Source: Blepharisma japonicum
Lineage: Eukaryota > Ciliophora > Heterotrichea > Heterotrichida > Blepharismidae
Direction of reading: 5' to 3'
Assembly (NCBI GenBank): GCA_949751835.1
Contig: CATKHK010000005.1
Location: 124,001-188,000, forward strand
Length of the DNA: 64,000 nucleotides
In this document: positions 33,901 to 43,994 of the stretch, in pieces
How positions within the stretch are numbered: position 1 is the stretch's first letter
Layout of the letters: each line of letters begins with the position of its first letter
Made by a program: the position numbers and the translations under genes
The notes under the pieces: generated by a model
Databases searched by the model: none
Seen by the model: the letters and a program-made list of their open reading frames with translations, nothing else
Told to the model about the DNA's origin: nothing

Positions 33901-36900
33901 GCTATTTTGCTCTTATGGGGGAGATTTCAGACTTTGTGAGAGATAGGAAAATGACTATTGATTATTTTGTCAAATATTATCTTGCGCTTAAAGATGAATC
34001 TATAAACTGCAATAGTCTTGCAGACAAGCTATGATTTGCACTTAAAAAAGGAATTGATTATGAAACAATATCAACAGGTCTTTCTTCATTATTTTCTTCA
34101 GGAGAAGATTTTGAAATTAAAACGTCTGCCTTCTATGATAGTATTTATGGATTTGTGAGCTATTCACGACCAGAAATTTCAAGGTTAAATTCTTATAGAA
34201 ACGAAAATTATAGTGTCCATAGTGATATAAATGAAGAGCTGAATACATTTATAAGAAATGAAGTCGACAATATGTGTCGAGACTCAGGAAACGCTGAGCT
34301 GATTCAGCTTGTAGAAAATATAAAAGTATTAATTGTTGATCCTGCCTTGCAAAAAATGGATGATAAAGAATTGATGGAATTCGCAAAAAATTTGGACATT
34401 GCTTTTTATAAAAAAGAGCACAAAATTTATTTGATGGAAATTTTCAGGCAGATGATCATTATTGAATACAATTCAAATATCCCACTAGAAGATAAAATGC
34501 AAAGAATCCATGCTGTTCAGCTTGTTTTGAGCAATTCAGGAATGGGAAAAATGGCTCTTTCTCTGATAAACAAAGATAATGATATTGCGATAGTTCATGG
34601 AGCAGTTCGTTTGCTACAAGCAATACTCATCCAAAATAACCCAACAATAAAGGAAGCACTGCTGGAATGCTTAAGAGAAAATGATCAATCTTACAATTTA
34701 TTTTCATTCATTAGAAATGAATTGCGAGAATGCAGAGACAGAATAATCCATAACTACAATTTAAAACATCGACAAATCTCCAAAAGATTCAGCTCATTTA
34801 AAGTAAAACCTGACACTGAAAACCAAAATTCTAATCTCTGAAGCTGAAAAGTTGATAAAAGAGAGCTTTGTAAAGATTTTCTTATGCTTCTTCAATTACT
34901 CTGTGATAACTGCTATTTACCATTTCAGAATTATTTACGAGAGCAAGATGAAACTAACCAAAGAGTAAGCATAGATTTAATTACAGAAATTGGGAATTTT
35001 TTGACAAATTTGCAAGATATCGATGATATCAAAGGCAAATTTATAAGCTCAAAATCAGAAGAAAGAGAAGGAATCGAAATAACCTTAAAGTGTTTAGAAA
35101 CGCTAAAAGAAGCTTGCCAAGGACCATGCAAAGCAAACCAGTCTATTCTAGGAGAAGGGGAGAGGATTTATAAATTTTTAAATTGGTTACTCAATTGTAA
35201 AGAAGAGGCTTTAGAAGTGGAGCCTCAATATATTCAAATATTTTTTGAAGCAATTGAGTTTTTACATGCTTTGCTTGAAGGTAATGGAAACCCTGAGGTT
35301 GCTCATTGCATGATTGAAGAACTTGATTTAAAGTCTTTAATGAAAAAAGCGACATACATTTTCAATAAACATGTGAAAAATAGAGAAAAATATGTTTACA
35401 AAGAAAATAAAGGTATACCTATTTGGTTTTTAAGATTTTTTGAAAGAAAAAGAAACTATAAATATCAAGACCATGAGTCAATAATTGGACTAGGGTTTTC
35501 TATATCTATTCTATTTTCTACGCTGCAAGATAGATTCCCTGATCACTATAAAGTAAAAATTGATTATTTATCAGGAAATGCTTCAATTAAAGAACAAAAA
35601 GAGAGAGAGTACAACCTCGTTCATAGAGCAGAATATATAGCAACAGGTGAATCTGAATCAGAGCATTTAAGAGACGTTCTCTTCGCTAAAGCAAAATCAT
35701 TTTGAATGAAACTTAAATATATGCTTCCTCATAGTTCAAATATCAAAATATTCCCTGAAGACATCACGAATTTTCAAGAAGCTCACAGTTTTTATGCAAA
35801 AAATATTGCCTGTGTGGAAATCCAAAATCAATCAGAAATTGCAAAAGTCTTTTTCCGAATTCCTGGTGTGTGTCATTATATGACTTCTAAGTCAAGAAAA
35901 GAAATGATCCAGCCTTCTGGTCAGAATTCACATCAAGAAAAAATTGAAGACTTTTATAATAAAAGCAAAAGATATCAAGTGGAAATGCTGCATCAGCAAG
36001 AGCTTGACCGTTACCCAGCTCTAGAAAGGTGGACTTCAATGTGGAGAACTTATACGTCTGCTTCATTTTTTTTGGTTATATGCATTAATATAATTCTGCT
36101 TTCAACAATTCAGCATGAAGAGGGTGAAAAAACTGGCAGCTGGTTTTATATAGAAGATGATGAAATTTTGACGACTCTTAATGTGCTCTCAGCTTTTCAG
36201 ATATTTTTTGCTTTTTCTGCATTGATGGCTTATCTTGTTGAGTATTATCCTGTAATTATATATAAAAATCTGATTGAATCAGATAGAGACTCTAAGGTGC
36301 TTATGAAAGATTTCCAATTAAGAAGAATTGAGGGAACTGTTTTACTAAAGGAGATTATGGGACGCAGAAGGGCAAATAAAATAAATCATCATTTGCCGAG
36401 AAAAATAATTAGTATTTTCTTAGATTTTCAAGCAGCTTACAGTACGATTTATCTTATCATTTCCATATTTTCTAACAGATTCTTTTTGCTTTATTGCATT
36501 CTTCTCTTAGACATTATCAAGCGCAGTGAAGATCTAGCCAATATTTTGAAATCTATTACGTTAAATCTCAAGCAGCTTATATATACAACAATCTTAGGAA
36601 TAATCAGTGTCTATATTTTTACAGTAGTAGCATTCGTGTCATTTTCTCAGTATTATGTAGAAGGTGGCATATCACCTGTGAACACTTATTGCAGTAGACT
36701 ATCTGAATGCTTTGTAAGCAATATAGTAACAGGTGTAAGATATGGAGGAGGCATAGGCTTTGCTCTAGATCAACCTTTAGAAGGCGATCACAATTACTGA
36801 TATCGCCTTCTTTTCGACATGTTTTTCTTCATCATCATTTGTATTTTACTTCTAAATATTATTTTTGGTATCATAATCGACACTTTTGCTGAGCTTAGAG

Positions 36901-37295
36901 ATCAACGTCAAGCTGAGCTTGAAGACATGTATGAAAACTGCTTTATTTGTGGGAAAAGCAAGTTTACGTTTGAAATCAATAAAATTAGCTTTGTAGAGCA
37001 TATTCAGACAGAGCACAATGGGTACTCTTATATGTCTTTTTTAATATACATCAATAATAAAGATTTGAAGGACTGCAATGGGGCAGAGAAATATGTAAAG
37101 GAGATGATAAAGAGAAAAGAGGTTAGCTTTTTCCCAAGTACATCACTTTCTTTAATAAAAAGAGAAAGCGAGCTAGAGGATAAGAAAGAAGATGTTAATG
37201 CTGAATCTTTGAACCAAGAGCTTTCTAATATACAGATGGAAATAATTGGATTGCTAAGTGAAGCTAAAAATAAAAAAGATAGACTGCCAGAATAG
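27981..37295 (+). CDS. Inositol trisphosphate/ryanodine-receptor-family Ca2+ release channel
   Basis: 3104 residues in a single frame after reading twelve TGA codons as Trp; one restores the invariant MIR sequence GNEGSW-F at 29463. Order: an acidic Pro/Ser-rich extension of about 265 residues with repeated PPWE-x2-E/DLE motifs; an IP3R N-terminal domain (YLQIGDIISLV); MIR repeats; RIH and RIH-associated helical regions; six predicted membrane segments near the end; a pore with GGGIGFAL; the S6 helix (LLNIIFGIIIDTFAELR); and the C-terminal zinc module (CFICG...HIQTEHN). The channel releases stored Ca2+ from the ER or alveoli. In the ligand-binding region the RTTGRQ stretch of animal IP3R1 is not evident, so IP3 sensitivity is uncertain. 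No intron is needed. A CDPK follows 214 bases downstream. Confidence 0.93.
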
Positions 37296-37509
37296 AGAGA
37301 ATGGCAATTTAATTAAGAAAAAAATTATATATTTACCTATAAGTAATATGGTTTCAAGTGAATAGCTAATATAAAAAATATTATAGCAGTCCAATTTTGA
37401 ATAAAAACTATTATATAATAATAATGCTTTGAGTTTATATAAAATTATTTTCTTTTATAATGGAATTATCATTTTTTTGGGTTCTTTAATGCATTTTATC
37501 TTCAAATAA

Positions 37510-39177
37510 ATGGGAGTTTGTGCGCCGAAGGAGCATGACTTAGTTAAACCTCTAAAAGGTAAACTATTACCAATATCTGCAATAACAAATAACTCAAGAC
37601 TCGACAGTAATATCTAAACAGGTATTGCAGAGCAATATGATTTCATAAGAGTAATTGGCTATGGCCAATTTGGCACAGTTCGAGAAGCTACAATATCAAA
37701 CCAAACAAATACAGACACGCCCAATTTAAAGCACTTTGCAATAAAATCAATCAGTAAGAGCCGCGTAAAAGACCATTTACCATTATTACAAAACGAATTG
37801 TCTATTCTTAGACTAGTAGATCACCCAAATATCATAAAACTTTATGAAATTTATGAAGACTCTCTATACATTCATTTAGTTACAGAATTATGCATGGGAG
37901 GTGATTTATATGAGTATTTATCAGAAAAAGAAACCCTAAATGAGCTAGAAGTGGCAAAGATTATGATGAAAATCCTGACAGCTGTTAATCATTTGCATAT
38001 TCTGCATATATGTCACAGGGATTTAAAACCAGAAAATGTGATGTTTACCAGCCAAAACGAAGTTAGAGAGCTGAAATTAATTGATTTTGGGCTCTCAGCC
38101 AAATATAGTGATGAAATGCTAGAAAGCATGGTAGGCACTCCATATTACTTAGCTCCTGAAGTGCTTAAAGGATCATATAGCAAAGAATGCGATGTATGGT
38201 CTTTGGGGGTTATCATGTATTTGCTTCTATCTGGGAAACACCCATTTAAAGGCTCAACAATGAGAGATCTTTTCCGAAATATTTATAATGGGCAATATTC
38301 TTTTATAGAACCCATATGAAGTAAAATATCGAGCCAAGCCAAAAATTTGATTGCAAGGATGCTTGCTGTTAATCCTGAAACCAGAATTACAGTCCAAGAA
38401 GCCCTTAGACATGAATGGTTTGTTATAGTAAAATCCAACACTCAGCCAAAAATCAATCTTGAAGTATTTTCTTCAATAAAGCGAAACAAAGCCAAAAGCA
38501 AACTATGACAAGTAGCTATGAGAGTTTTAGTTAGAAATTTATCCCCAGAGCAAATTGATGACTTAAAAAACATGTTCTTTGAAATTGACCAAAGGAAAAC
38601 AGGATTTGTCACAGCACACGATATTGAAGTCTGTATGAATAAAAATGGCTACGAGCTTGCCAGAGAAGAATTTAAAGAGCTTACCTCAAAAATATCAGAT
38701 TTAGGAAAAGGCAGACTTAATTATACACAGTTTTTAATAGCTGCACTTGATAGGAAACAGATATTTGAAGAAGAGAATTTGTGGAACGTTTTTAGAGTTT
38801 TTGATCATGTAAAAATTATATAGGATGGCAATGGGTGTATAAATTTAAGTGATTTGAAGTTTGCGCTAGAGAAGGCTGGCTGTTTTATTTCAGATAATGA
38901 GTATCAAGAAATTCTGGAAGAATTTGAGCTGAAATATTGTGAAAAACTGGATTATGATGAATTCAGGAACATTATGGGCTGTAAATTTTATTTAGGCTTC
39001 TCTGAGGTGCAAACTGCTGAAAACTCGATGTTTTTGAGTGAAAATACAATTATAAGGAGAACGATTAGAAAGCTTTCTAGTAGAAAGATAACCACGAGAA
39101 GGGCATCTGTATATGAAGCTATGAGGAGGGTTAGAAGGGCAACTGATATGCCGAGAAGTGTTAAAGACAGCATTTAA
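37510..39177 (+). CDS. Calcium-dependent protein kinase (CDPK) with two 15-nt introns
   Basis: 545 residues after removing introns 37607-37621 and 38809-38823 and reading two TGA codons as Trp. It starts MGVCAPK: Gly2 and Cys4 suggest myristoylation and palmitoylation. Kinase motifs: GYGQFGTV, AIKSI, CHRDLKPENVMF, DFGLSAK, GTPYYLAPE, DVWSLGVIMY. A junction helix follows, then four EF-hands. Hand 3 (DHDGNGCINLSDL) is canonical and is only formed once intron 2 is removed, which proves that splice. Hands 1 and 2 are partly degenerate and hand 4 is poor. CDPKs convert Ca2+ signals to phosphorylation in ciliates, apicomplexans and plants. Placement directly after the Ca2+ channel gene is suggestive, not proof, of a link. 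A Lys/Arg-rich tail of about 45 residues ends at TAA. Confidence 0.93.
37607..37621 (+). other. 15-nt spliceosomal intron, CDPK intron 1
   Basis: GTAATATCTAAACAG. It contains an in-frame TAA that would stop the CDPK at residue 36. Removal joins LDS to IAEQYDF and leads into the kinase glycine loop. A is at position 10. Confidence 0.88.
38809..38823 (+). other. 15-nt spliceosomal intron, CDPK intron 2
   Basis: GTAAAAATTATATAG. It ends in an in-frame TAG. Removal rebuilds a canonical EF-hand loop, DHDGNGCINLSDL, across the junction. A is at position 10. Confidence 0.95.
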
Positions 39178-39575
39178 GAGCACTCTATATTTATATTTTT
39201 GACCATTATGTAAGTGATTAACCTTACCATTAAAATTTCATAAAATTAAGATGTTTCATAAAATATAGAATTCCATTTAAGTCAGTTGAATGTGAATATT
39301 TATTATTTCTTTACCTTATCGAATAATTAAAAATTGAAGGTAAAGACGTAGCCTTTCAATATTAGATATTCTCAAATATTGAGATCTGAAATAATCCATA
39401 AAAATTCTGCCTTATGTATACTCATTATTTCCAATCAGTTATTTTTGACATAAATAAAAATTTATTTAATTTCTATAAATTATTGTAAACCTTAATGAAG
39501 ATTTAAATTGCTAAAAAAGATATAATATCTACTAATGAATTTATGGTGAATTTATTTATATAATTTTTATTTGAT
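39178..39575. other. Intergenic region (398 bp)
   Basis: AT-rich same-strand spacer; no other feature seen. Confidence 0.4.
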
Positions 39576-40223
39576 ATGAGTGTAAAGGATAGAATTGCTG
39601 CCCTCAACAATAAAACCAACCCAAATGAAGAAGTTAAATCTACACGAGCTCCAATTAACATTTATGAAGAAAGAAAAAACTCAGCACAAAATGATGAGCA
39701 ACCTAATCAGCCAATGAGTATTAAAGATAGAATTGCATTAATGAATCAACAGAAAGAAACCAGCAAGACAGATACTTATGTACCAGGTAGGCTGGCTCCA
39801 AAAACAAATAATTCTCCTAGCCAGCCCCAAGTTCAGCCTCAAGCAAAGTTAGAAGTGCAGAATGAAAGCAAAAATATAAAATCGCTTCAAGAAAAATTTG
39901 GAAATACAATAAATCAGCGAGAAGAAACCAGCAAGACAGATACTTATGTACCAGGTAGGCTGGCTCAAAAAACTAATAATTCTCCTAGCCAGCCCCAAGT
40001 GCAGCCTCAAGCAAAACTAGAAGTGCAGAATGAAAGCAAAAATATAAAATCGCTTCAAGAAAAATTAGGAAATATACAGTTCCACCCACAAAATCCTAAT
40101 CTTTTGCCTAAGCCAGCATCTAAACCACCAGAGGCAAATATACCTTCAGAAGCTATTGAAATTGCTATGCAAAAGCCTTTAAGACAAAGAAATCCTCCTA
40201 AATCAGTCAACTTTGACTTTTAA
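39576..40223 (+). CDS. Disordered protein with SxKDRIA motifs and a 50-residue tandem repeat
   Basis: 215 residues. Two short helix-like motifs, SVKDRIAALN at the N-terminus and SIKDRIALMN at about residue 49, resemble capping-protein-interacting or CapZIP-like segments, but that link is weak. The middle is a 50-residue unit (ETSKTDTYVPGRL... to ...IKSLQEKFGN) present twice, 18 bases apart. The C-terminus ends KSVNFDF. High Gln/Pro/Asn/Ser content indicates disorder. No TGA or intron. Its TAA lies only 12 bases from the stop of the convergent coiled-coil gene. Role unknown; an actin or membrane-traffic adaptor is possible. Confidence 0.72.
   Translation: MSVKDRIAALNNKTNPNEEVKSTRAPINIYEERKNSAQNDEQPNQPMSIKDRIALMNQQKETSKTDTYVPGRLAPKTNNSPSQPQVQPQAKLEVQNESKNIKSLQEKFGNTINQREETSKTDTYVPGRLAQKTNNSPSQPQVQPQAKLEVQNESKNIKSLQEKLGNIQFHPQNPNLLPKPASKPPEANIPSEAIEIAMQKPLRQRNPPKSVNFDF
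39756..40073 (+). repeat. Two 150-bp in-frame direct repeats (39756-39905 and 39924-40073)
   Basis: The two 150-base copies differ at about 6 positions by eye (96 percent identity) and are separated by 18 bases. They encode the duplicated 50-residue unit of the surrounding gene. Being a multiple of three, the duplication kept the frame and appears recent. Confidence 0.9.
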
Positions 40224-40235
40224 TAATATCCAAAA

Positions 40236-41192
40236 TTAATTTAATCTAAAACCAACTTTACAAAGCTTTTCTTTTAATTCCGAGATTTCTTTTTCGTTCT
40301 TTTCATTTAGTTTTCTTGACTTAGAATATTCGCTTAAAATAGTTTCTAAAGAGTGTTTTAGCTGCTTAATAAATTGCTTATGCTTTGCTATTTCGCTTTC
40401 TTTTTGATGTAACAATTGTTGCAGTTTTAAATTATACTCATCTGAATGAAATGAACTGGATCTACCAAAGAAACTAGATCAACTCTTTTCTTTTACATCA
40501 TTATTTTGAGTACAATGAGGCGAAATAGTAATTTCTAGCTGATTCAGCTCAAAAGAGGTCAAGTGGCCTTCTTCTTGGACATCGCTTAAATTACATATAT
40601 CATCTTGAACATTTTTGTCAGATTCCTCTGTGTCAAATGCGTTCAGTTCATAGCCAATAAATTCTTCAAGCTCAGCATTGTCTGCAAGCATTTTGTTCAG
40701 CTTATCAATTTCCCAGTAAAATGCTTTATTTTCTTTTTTTATATCTTCCACAATTAGTTGTTTCTTTAGCTGCTGATTTTCTTTGCTTAGTTCTTCTATT
40801 TGTTTTTTATACTCTTTTATATGAAATGAAAATTTTTGTAGCTCTTTTTCTTTATTTTCCAGCAAAATTTTCATTTTTTTAATCTGCTTTTCGTTTGTCA
40901 ACGTTATTGTTTCGATTTCCTTTTGGAAGTTATCTTTTAATAGCTCAAGTTTAGAGATTCTCGTTTGTAGCTGTAAATTTTCTTTATAAATTTGATTTGG
41001 CGTCAAAGTCGTCATGCTATTTTCTCTACGGTGCACTTTTCGGTATTTCGGGATTCTCGTTGAAGAAGGCGGAGAGCAATCATCAGTTGAGATGTTTGAC
41101 TGTTTATCAATCGAAACTAGGCTTCTTTCTGTATATGGGCTGCTTGTATCTGTTTGCATCTCTGACCTCACCAGGTCATAGTATTTCTGCAT
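40236..41192 (-). CDS. Coiled-coil protein, unrecognised
   Basis: 318 residues; TGA at 40479-40481 is read as Trp (EKSWSSFFGRSSSF) and the frame continues to TAA. About residues 60-160 and 250-310 are long heptad-like, Lys/Glu/Leu-rich coiled coils (ENLQLQTRISKLELLKDN; KKQIEELSKENQQLKKQL). The N-terminal 55 residues are Ser/Thr-rich and the linker between coils is acidic. No specific family is visible; basal-body or cytoskeletal scaffolds look like this in ciliates, but so do many other proteins. ATG at 41192. Confidence 0.7.
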
Positions 41193-41317
41193 TGAAATTT
41201 AAAAATATTAGAAAATTATTTTTAAAATATTTCGCCAAAAGCACTAAAACCCCATAATTTAGCTTATTTTCACGCTAAAAATGTGATTCAATTATTAAAT
41301 AATTATGCTGATTAGCA

Positions 41318-41971
41318 CTAAGAAATTGAGTTTCTTACCAAATCTTGTCTTCTGTTAATTGATTCAATGCATGCAGGAACTCTTAAGCTTTTTGATTCCA
41401 AATACTTTTTAAATTTATGTATACTAGGAAGCTCAGCAAGCTGGCTTTGTGCATTTAAAAGTCTTTCGTCAAGTTCTGTATTTTCTTCAACTTCAAATGA
41501 AAAATTCTTTGGGTCGATTTTTCGCTCATGTAAATGATAATAAATATTTGCAGCTCTTTCTCTTTCTTTTCCATACTGAACAGCTGGAATTAAAGCTAAT
41601 TTATCCCAATATTTTGGCTGAACATATCATGGGCTCTTATATATTTTTATAGTTGGATCTAAAGATAAGTGTTTTATTCTTTTAGGTTTTAAATCATGTT
41701 TTTCTGTTTTTTCTTTTTTCTTTGTAATCTTTTTTGTAAGCATTTTGTTTTTAAACTTGGAAATTAAACTAGTATCAAGCTCAATGTTTTCATTCGTTAT
41801 AAAGGGCGAATAATTATAAGACTCTCTCATAGTTTCAGCTTTTTTTTCTATTTTTTCAATAATATCTTTAGGGGATTTATTTTGGAGCTTTTTTATATAC
41901 TTCATCTCGTCTTCTACTCAAAGTCACTTTACACCAAAATGCTTATAAAAATTCCCATTGCCTTTAGACAT
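41318..41971 (-). CDS. Unrecognised protein with KYWDKLALIP motif
   Basis: 217 residues, joined across three TGA codons: two close together near the N-terminus (GVKWLWVEDEM) and one at 41627-41629 (KSPWYVQPKYWDK). The first 100 residues are strongly basic (KKITKKKEKTEKHDLKPKR). The second half looks folded (WDKLALIPAVQYGKERERA; YHLHERKIDPKNF). I do not recognise the family, but the sequence has clear coding composition. It starts at ATG 41971, only 48 bases from the divergent phosphoglycerate dehydrogenase ATG, so the two share a minimal promoter region. Stop TAG. Confidence 0.62.
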
Positions 41972-42019
41972 TTTACTTATCAAGCTGAATTACAAAAATG
42001 GATATAATAATTATAGCCA

Positions 42020-43240
42020 ATGAAGGTTTTAATAGCTGATCTTTTCAGTCAAGCAGCCATTGAAGAAATTCAACGCAGCGGGATCGAGCTTGTTTATAAC
42101 CATCAGCTCAACGGCGACTCACTAGCAGCTGAACTAACTAACTTTGCCCCTGAAATCCTTGTAGTCAGATCTACCAAGGTTACAAGTCAGCATATTAACG
42201 CTTCCCCAGCTTTGGAGTTCATCATAAGAGCAGGTGCTGGTACTGACAATATTGACTCTAAAGCGGCCAGCAGCAAAGGAATTTACGTCGCAAATTGTCC
42301 TGGGAAAAATTCCATTGCAGTGGCAGAACTTGTCTTAGCCTTAATGCTCTCTGTAGACCGTAGAATACCAGAAGGTGTATCTTTATTAAAGCAAGGAAAA
42401 TGGAACAAAGGACTTTTCGCTGAATGTTTCGGCATCAAAGGCAGAAAAATCGGGATTATTGGTCTTGGAGCCATTGGAAGAGAAGTCTCAGTTAGAGCTA
42501 AAAGTTTCGGTATGGACGTATGTGGAACTGACCCATTTGTCTCCCCTGAACAAACAAGAGCTTTAGGCATCGAATACTGCAGCAATGCTGAAGAAGTAGC
42601 AAGAATCAGTGACGTTATAACTTTCCATGTCCCAGCCACCCCAGAAACAAGAGGCATGATTAACTCAGCTTTTATTTCAATCTGCAAAGAAAATGTAGTC
42701 TTAATCAACACTTCGAGAGGAGACATTGTAAATGAGCAAGAACTTTTGCATGAACTCAATCAAAGAGCTGGACTTTGGTATGCTTGTGATGTATATCAAG
42801 GAGAGCCTGCAGTTAAAGAAGGAGATTTTGTCCATGCTTTGGCTCAGCACCCAAGAGTATACGGAACTCATCATATTGGAGCCTCTACAAAACAAGCTGA
42901 AAATGCGATAGGACAAGAAGCACTCAGAATGATCCTTCAATATCATAGATCAAGAACTGTAGATGCAGCCAATTTAGTGAATATGCAAACAAGACCACTT
43001 GCTAATTACTCTGTTAGCGTAAGACATTATGGGCTACAAGGAGCATTGACTACACTTATGGGACATTTAAGAGATGCTGGATTCAAAATCTTGGATTTTG
43101 AAAACAAAGCATTTAGAGATGGAGCTTCATTTAAGGCGACAATCAATATTGACTGCAATAATCCACCATGTTTAGAAGGGATTGCTAAAATGATTTCAGG
43201 GCACGAAGATGTGATTAATTGCACAGTCATTCATCTTTAA
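42020..43240 (+). CDS. serA: D-3-phosphoglycerate dehydrogenase
   Basis: 406 residues. The 2-hydroxyacid dehydrogenase fold is complete: substrate-binding RAGAGTDNID, NAD-binding GLGAIG, NTSRGDIV (catalytic Arg) and THHIGAST (catalytic His). A C-terminal ACT-like domain (about residues 320-406, MGHLRDAGFKILDFENK...) may give serine feedback control, as in bacterial SerA-type enzymes. It oxidises 3-phosphoglycerate in the first step of serine synthesis. Length and single ACT tail are like the compact SerA form. Codon use is relatively GC-rich, suggesting steady expression. No TGA or introns; TAA end. Confidence 0.93.
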   Translation: MKVLIADLFSQAAIEEIQRSGIELVYNHQLNGDSLAAELTNFAPEILVVRSTKVTSQHINASPALEFIIRAGAGTDNIDSKAASSKGIYVANCPGKNSIAVAELVLALMLSVDRRIPEGVSLLKQGKWNKGLFAECFGIKGRKIGIIGLGAIGREVSVRAKSFGMDVCGTDPFVSPEQTRALGIEYCSNAEEVARISDVITFHVPATPETRGMINSAFISICKENVVLINTSRGDIVNEQELLHELNQRAGLWYACDVYQGEPAVKEGDFVHALAQHPRVYGTHHIGASTKQAENAIGQEALRMILQYHRSRTVDAANLVNMQTRPLANYSVSVRHYGLQGALTTLMGHLRDAGFKILDFENKAFRDGASFKATINIDCNNPPCLEGIAKMISGHEDVINCTVIHL

Positions 43241-43276
43241 TTTAAACTTAGGGTTTACAAATAAGTAAAATATAAA

Positions 43277-43972
43277 ATGAAATCACATGTGATAACTATT
43301 TCGCCACCAAAGTTAAGAAGATATAGCGATATTCCAAGACCAGTGTCGAGATATTCTGCTGAAAAAGTAAAAGCTGTTATGAAAGAAAGCAGAGAACTAT
43401 ATAGAAAACACCATAGACTTTTTTCACAAGGAAATGTTGTTAGCTATACTAGCGAAACTCCTGATTTAAGTTGTGATGATTTAAAAATTGCTAGAGTTAG
43501 AGTTGAGTTCCCTAAAAAATTTTCGAACAATGAGTCTACTCAAATTGATGATACATGAAATTATGACGACAATGGAAATAATAACGAAAGTGAAGATTCA
43601 GACCAAAATTTAAAGAAATGAGCCTATTCTAATAATAAAGATACTAAAAAAGCGGCATTGTTAGAAAGATTTTCTCCTATATCATTATATGACATAACAT
43701 TTGAGCAGCCAAAACCAAATAAATCCAAAATGAAAAAGCCCAAAATGGCTAAACTTTGTTTAGCCGATAAGGTAGCTAAAGCTAAGCCTAATATATCCTA
43801 TAGAAAAGGGTCTACTCTCAGTACTGCAGACGAGTTAAGAGAAAAATCTCCAACCTTTTTCAAAAACGCACTATTTAAAGTTATTAAAATCCCCCAAAGA
43901 CCCAAATCAGTAAACTCTTGGACAAATCCAAGGCTGAAGAGCAGATTTTCTATCTGCGCAGACAAGCTGTAA
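43277..43972 (+). CDS. Unrecognised basic/Ser-rich protein
   Basis: 231 residues, joined across two TGA codons (43556-43558 and 43619-43621) read as Trp. The N-terminal third is basic (PPKLRRYSDIPRPVSRYS). A short acidic Asn/Glu/Asp-rich stretch surrounds the two Trp, followed by a Lys/Pro-rich half ending RPKSVNSWTNPRLKSRFS. No domain is recognised; the composition resembles axonemal or microtubule-associated disordered proteins. It starts 36 bases after the phosphoglycerate dehydrogenase stop and converges with the next coiled-coil gene 22 bases away. Confidence 0.6.
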
Positions 43973-43994
43973 TTTTATGGAATTTATTTAAATA

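Noticed and set aside
27981-37295. Reading the IP3R locus as ten or more separate small genes
   Set aside because: All pieces share one frame, are split only by TGA, and together follow the full IP3R domain order.
42283-42759. 158-codon minus-strand frame
   Set aside because: Antisense shadow of phosphoglycerate dehydrogenase, which is a certain gene on the other strand.
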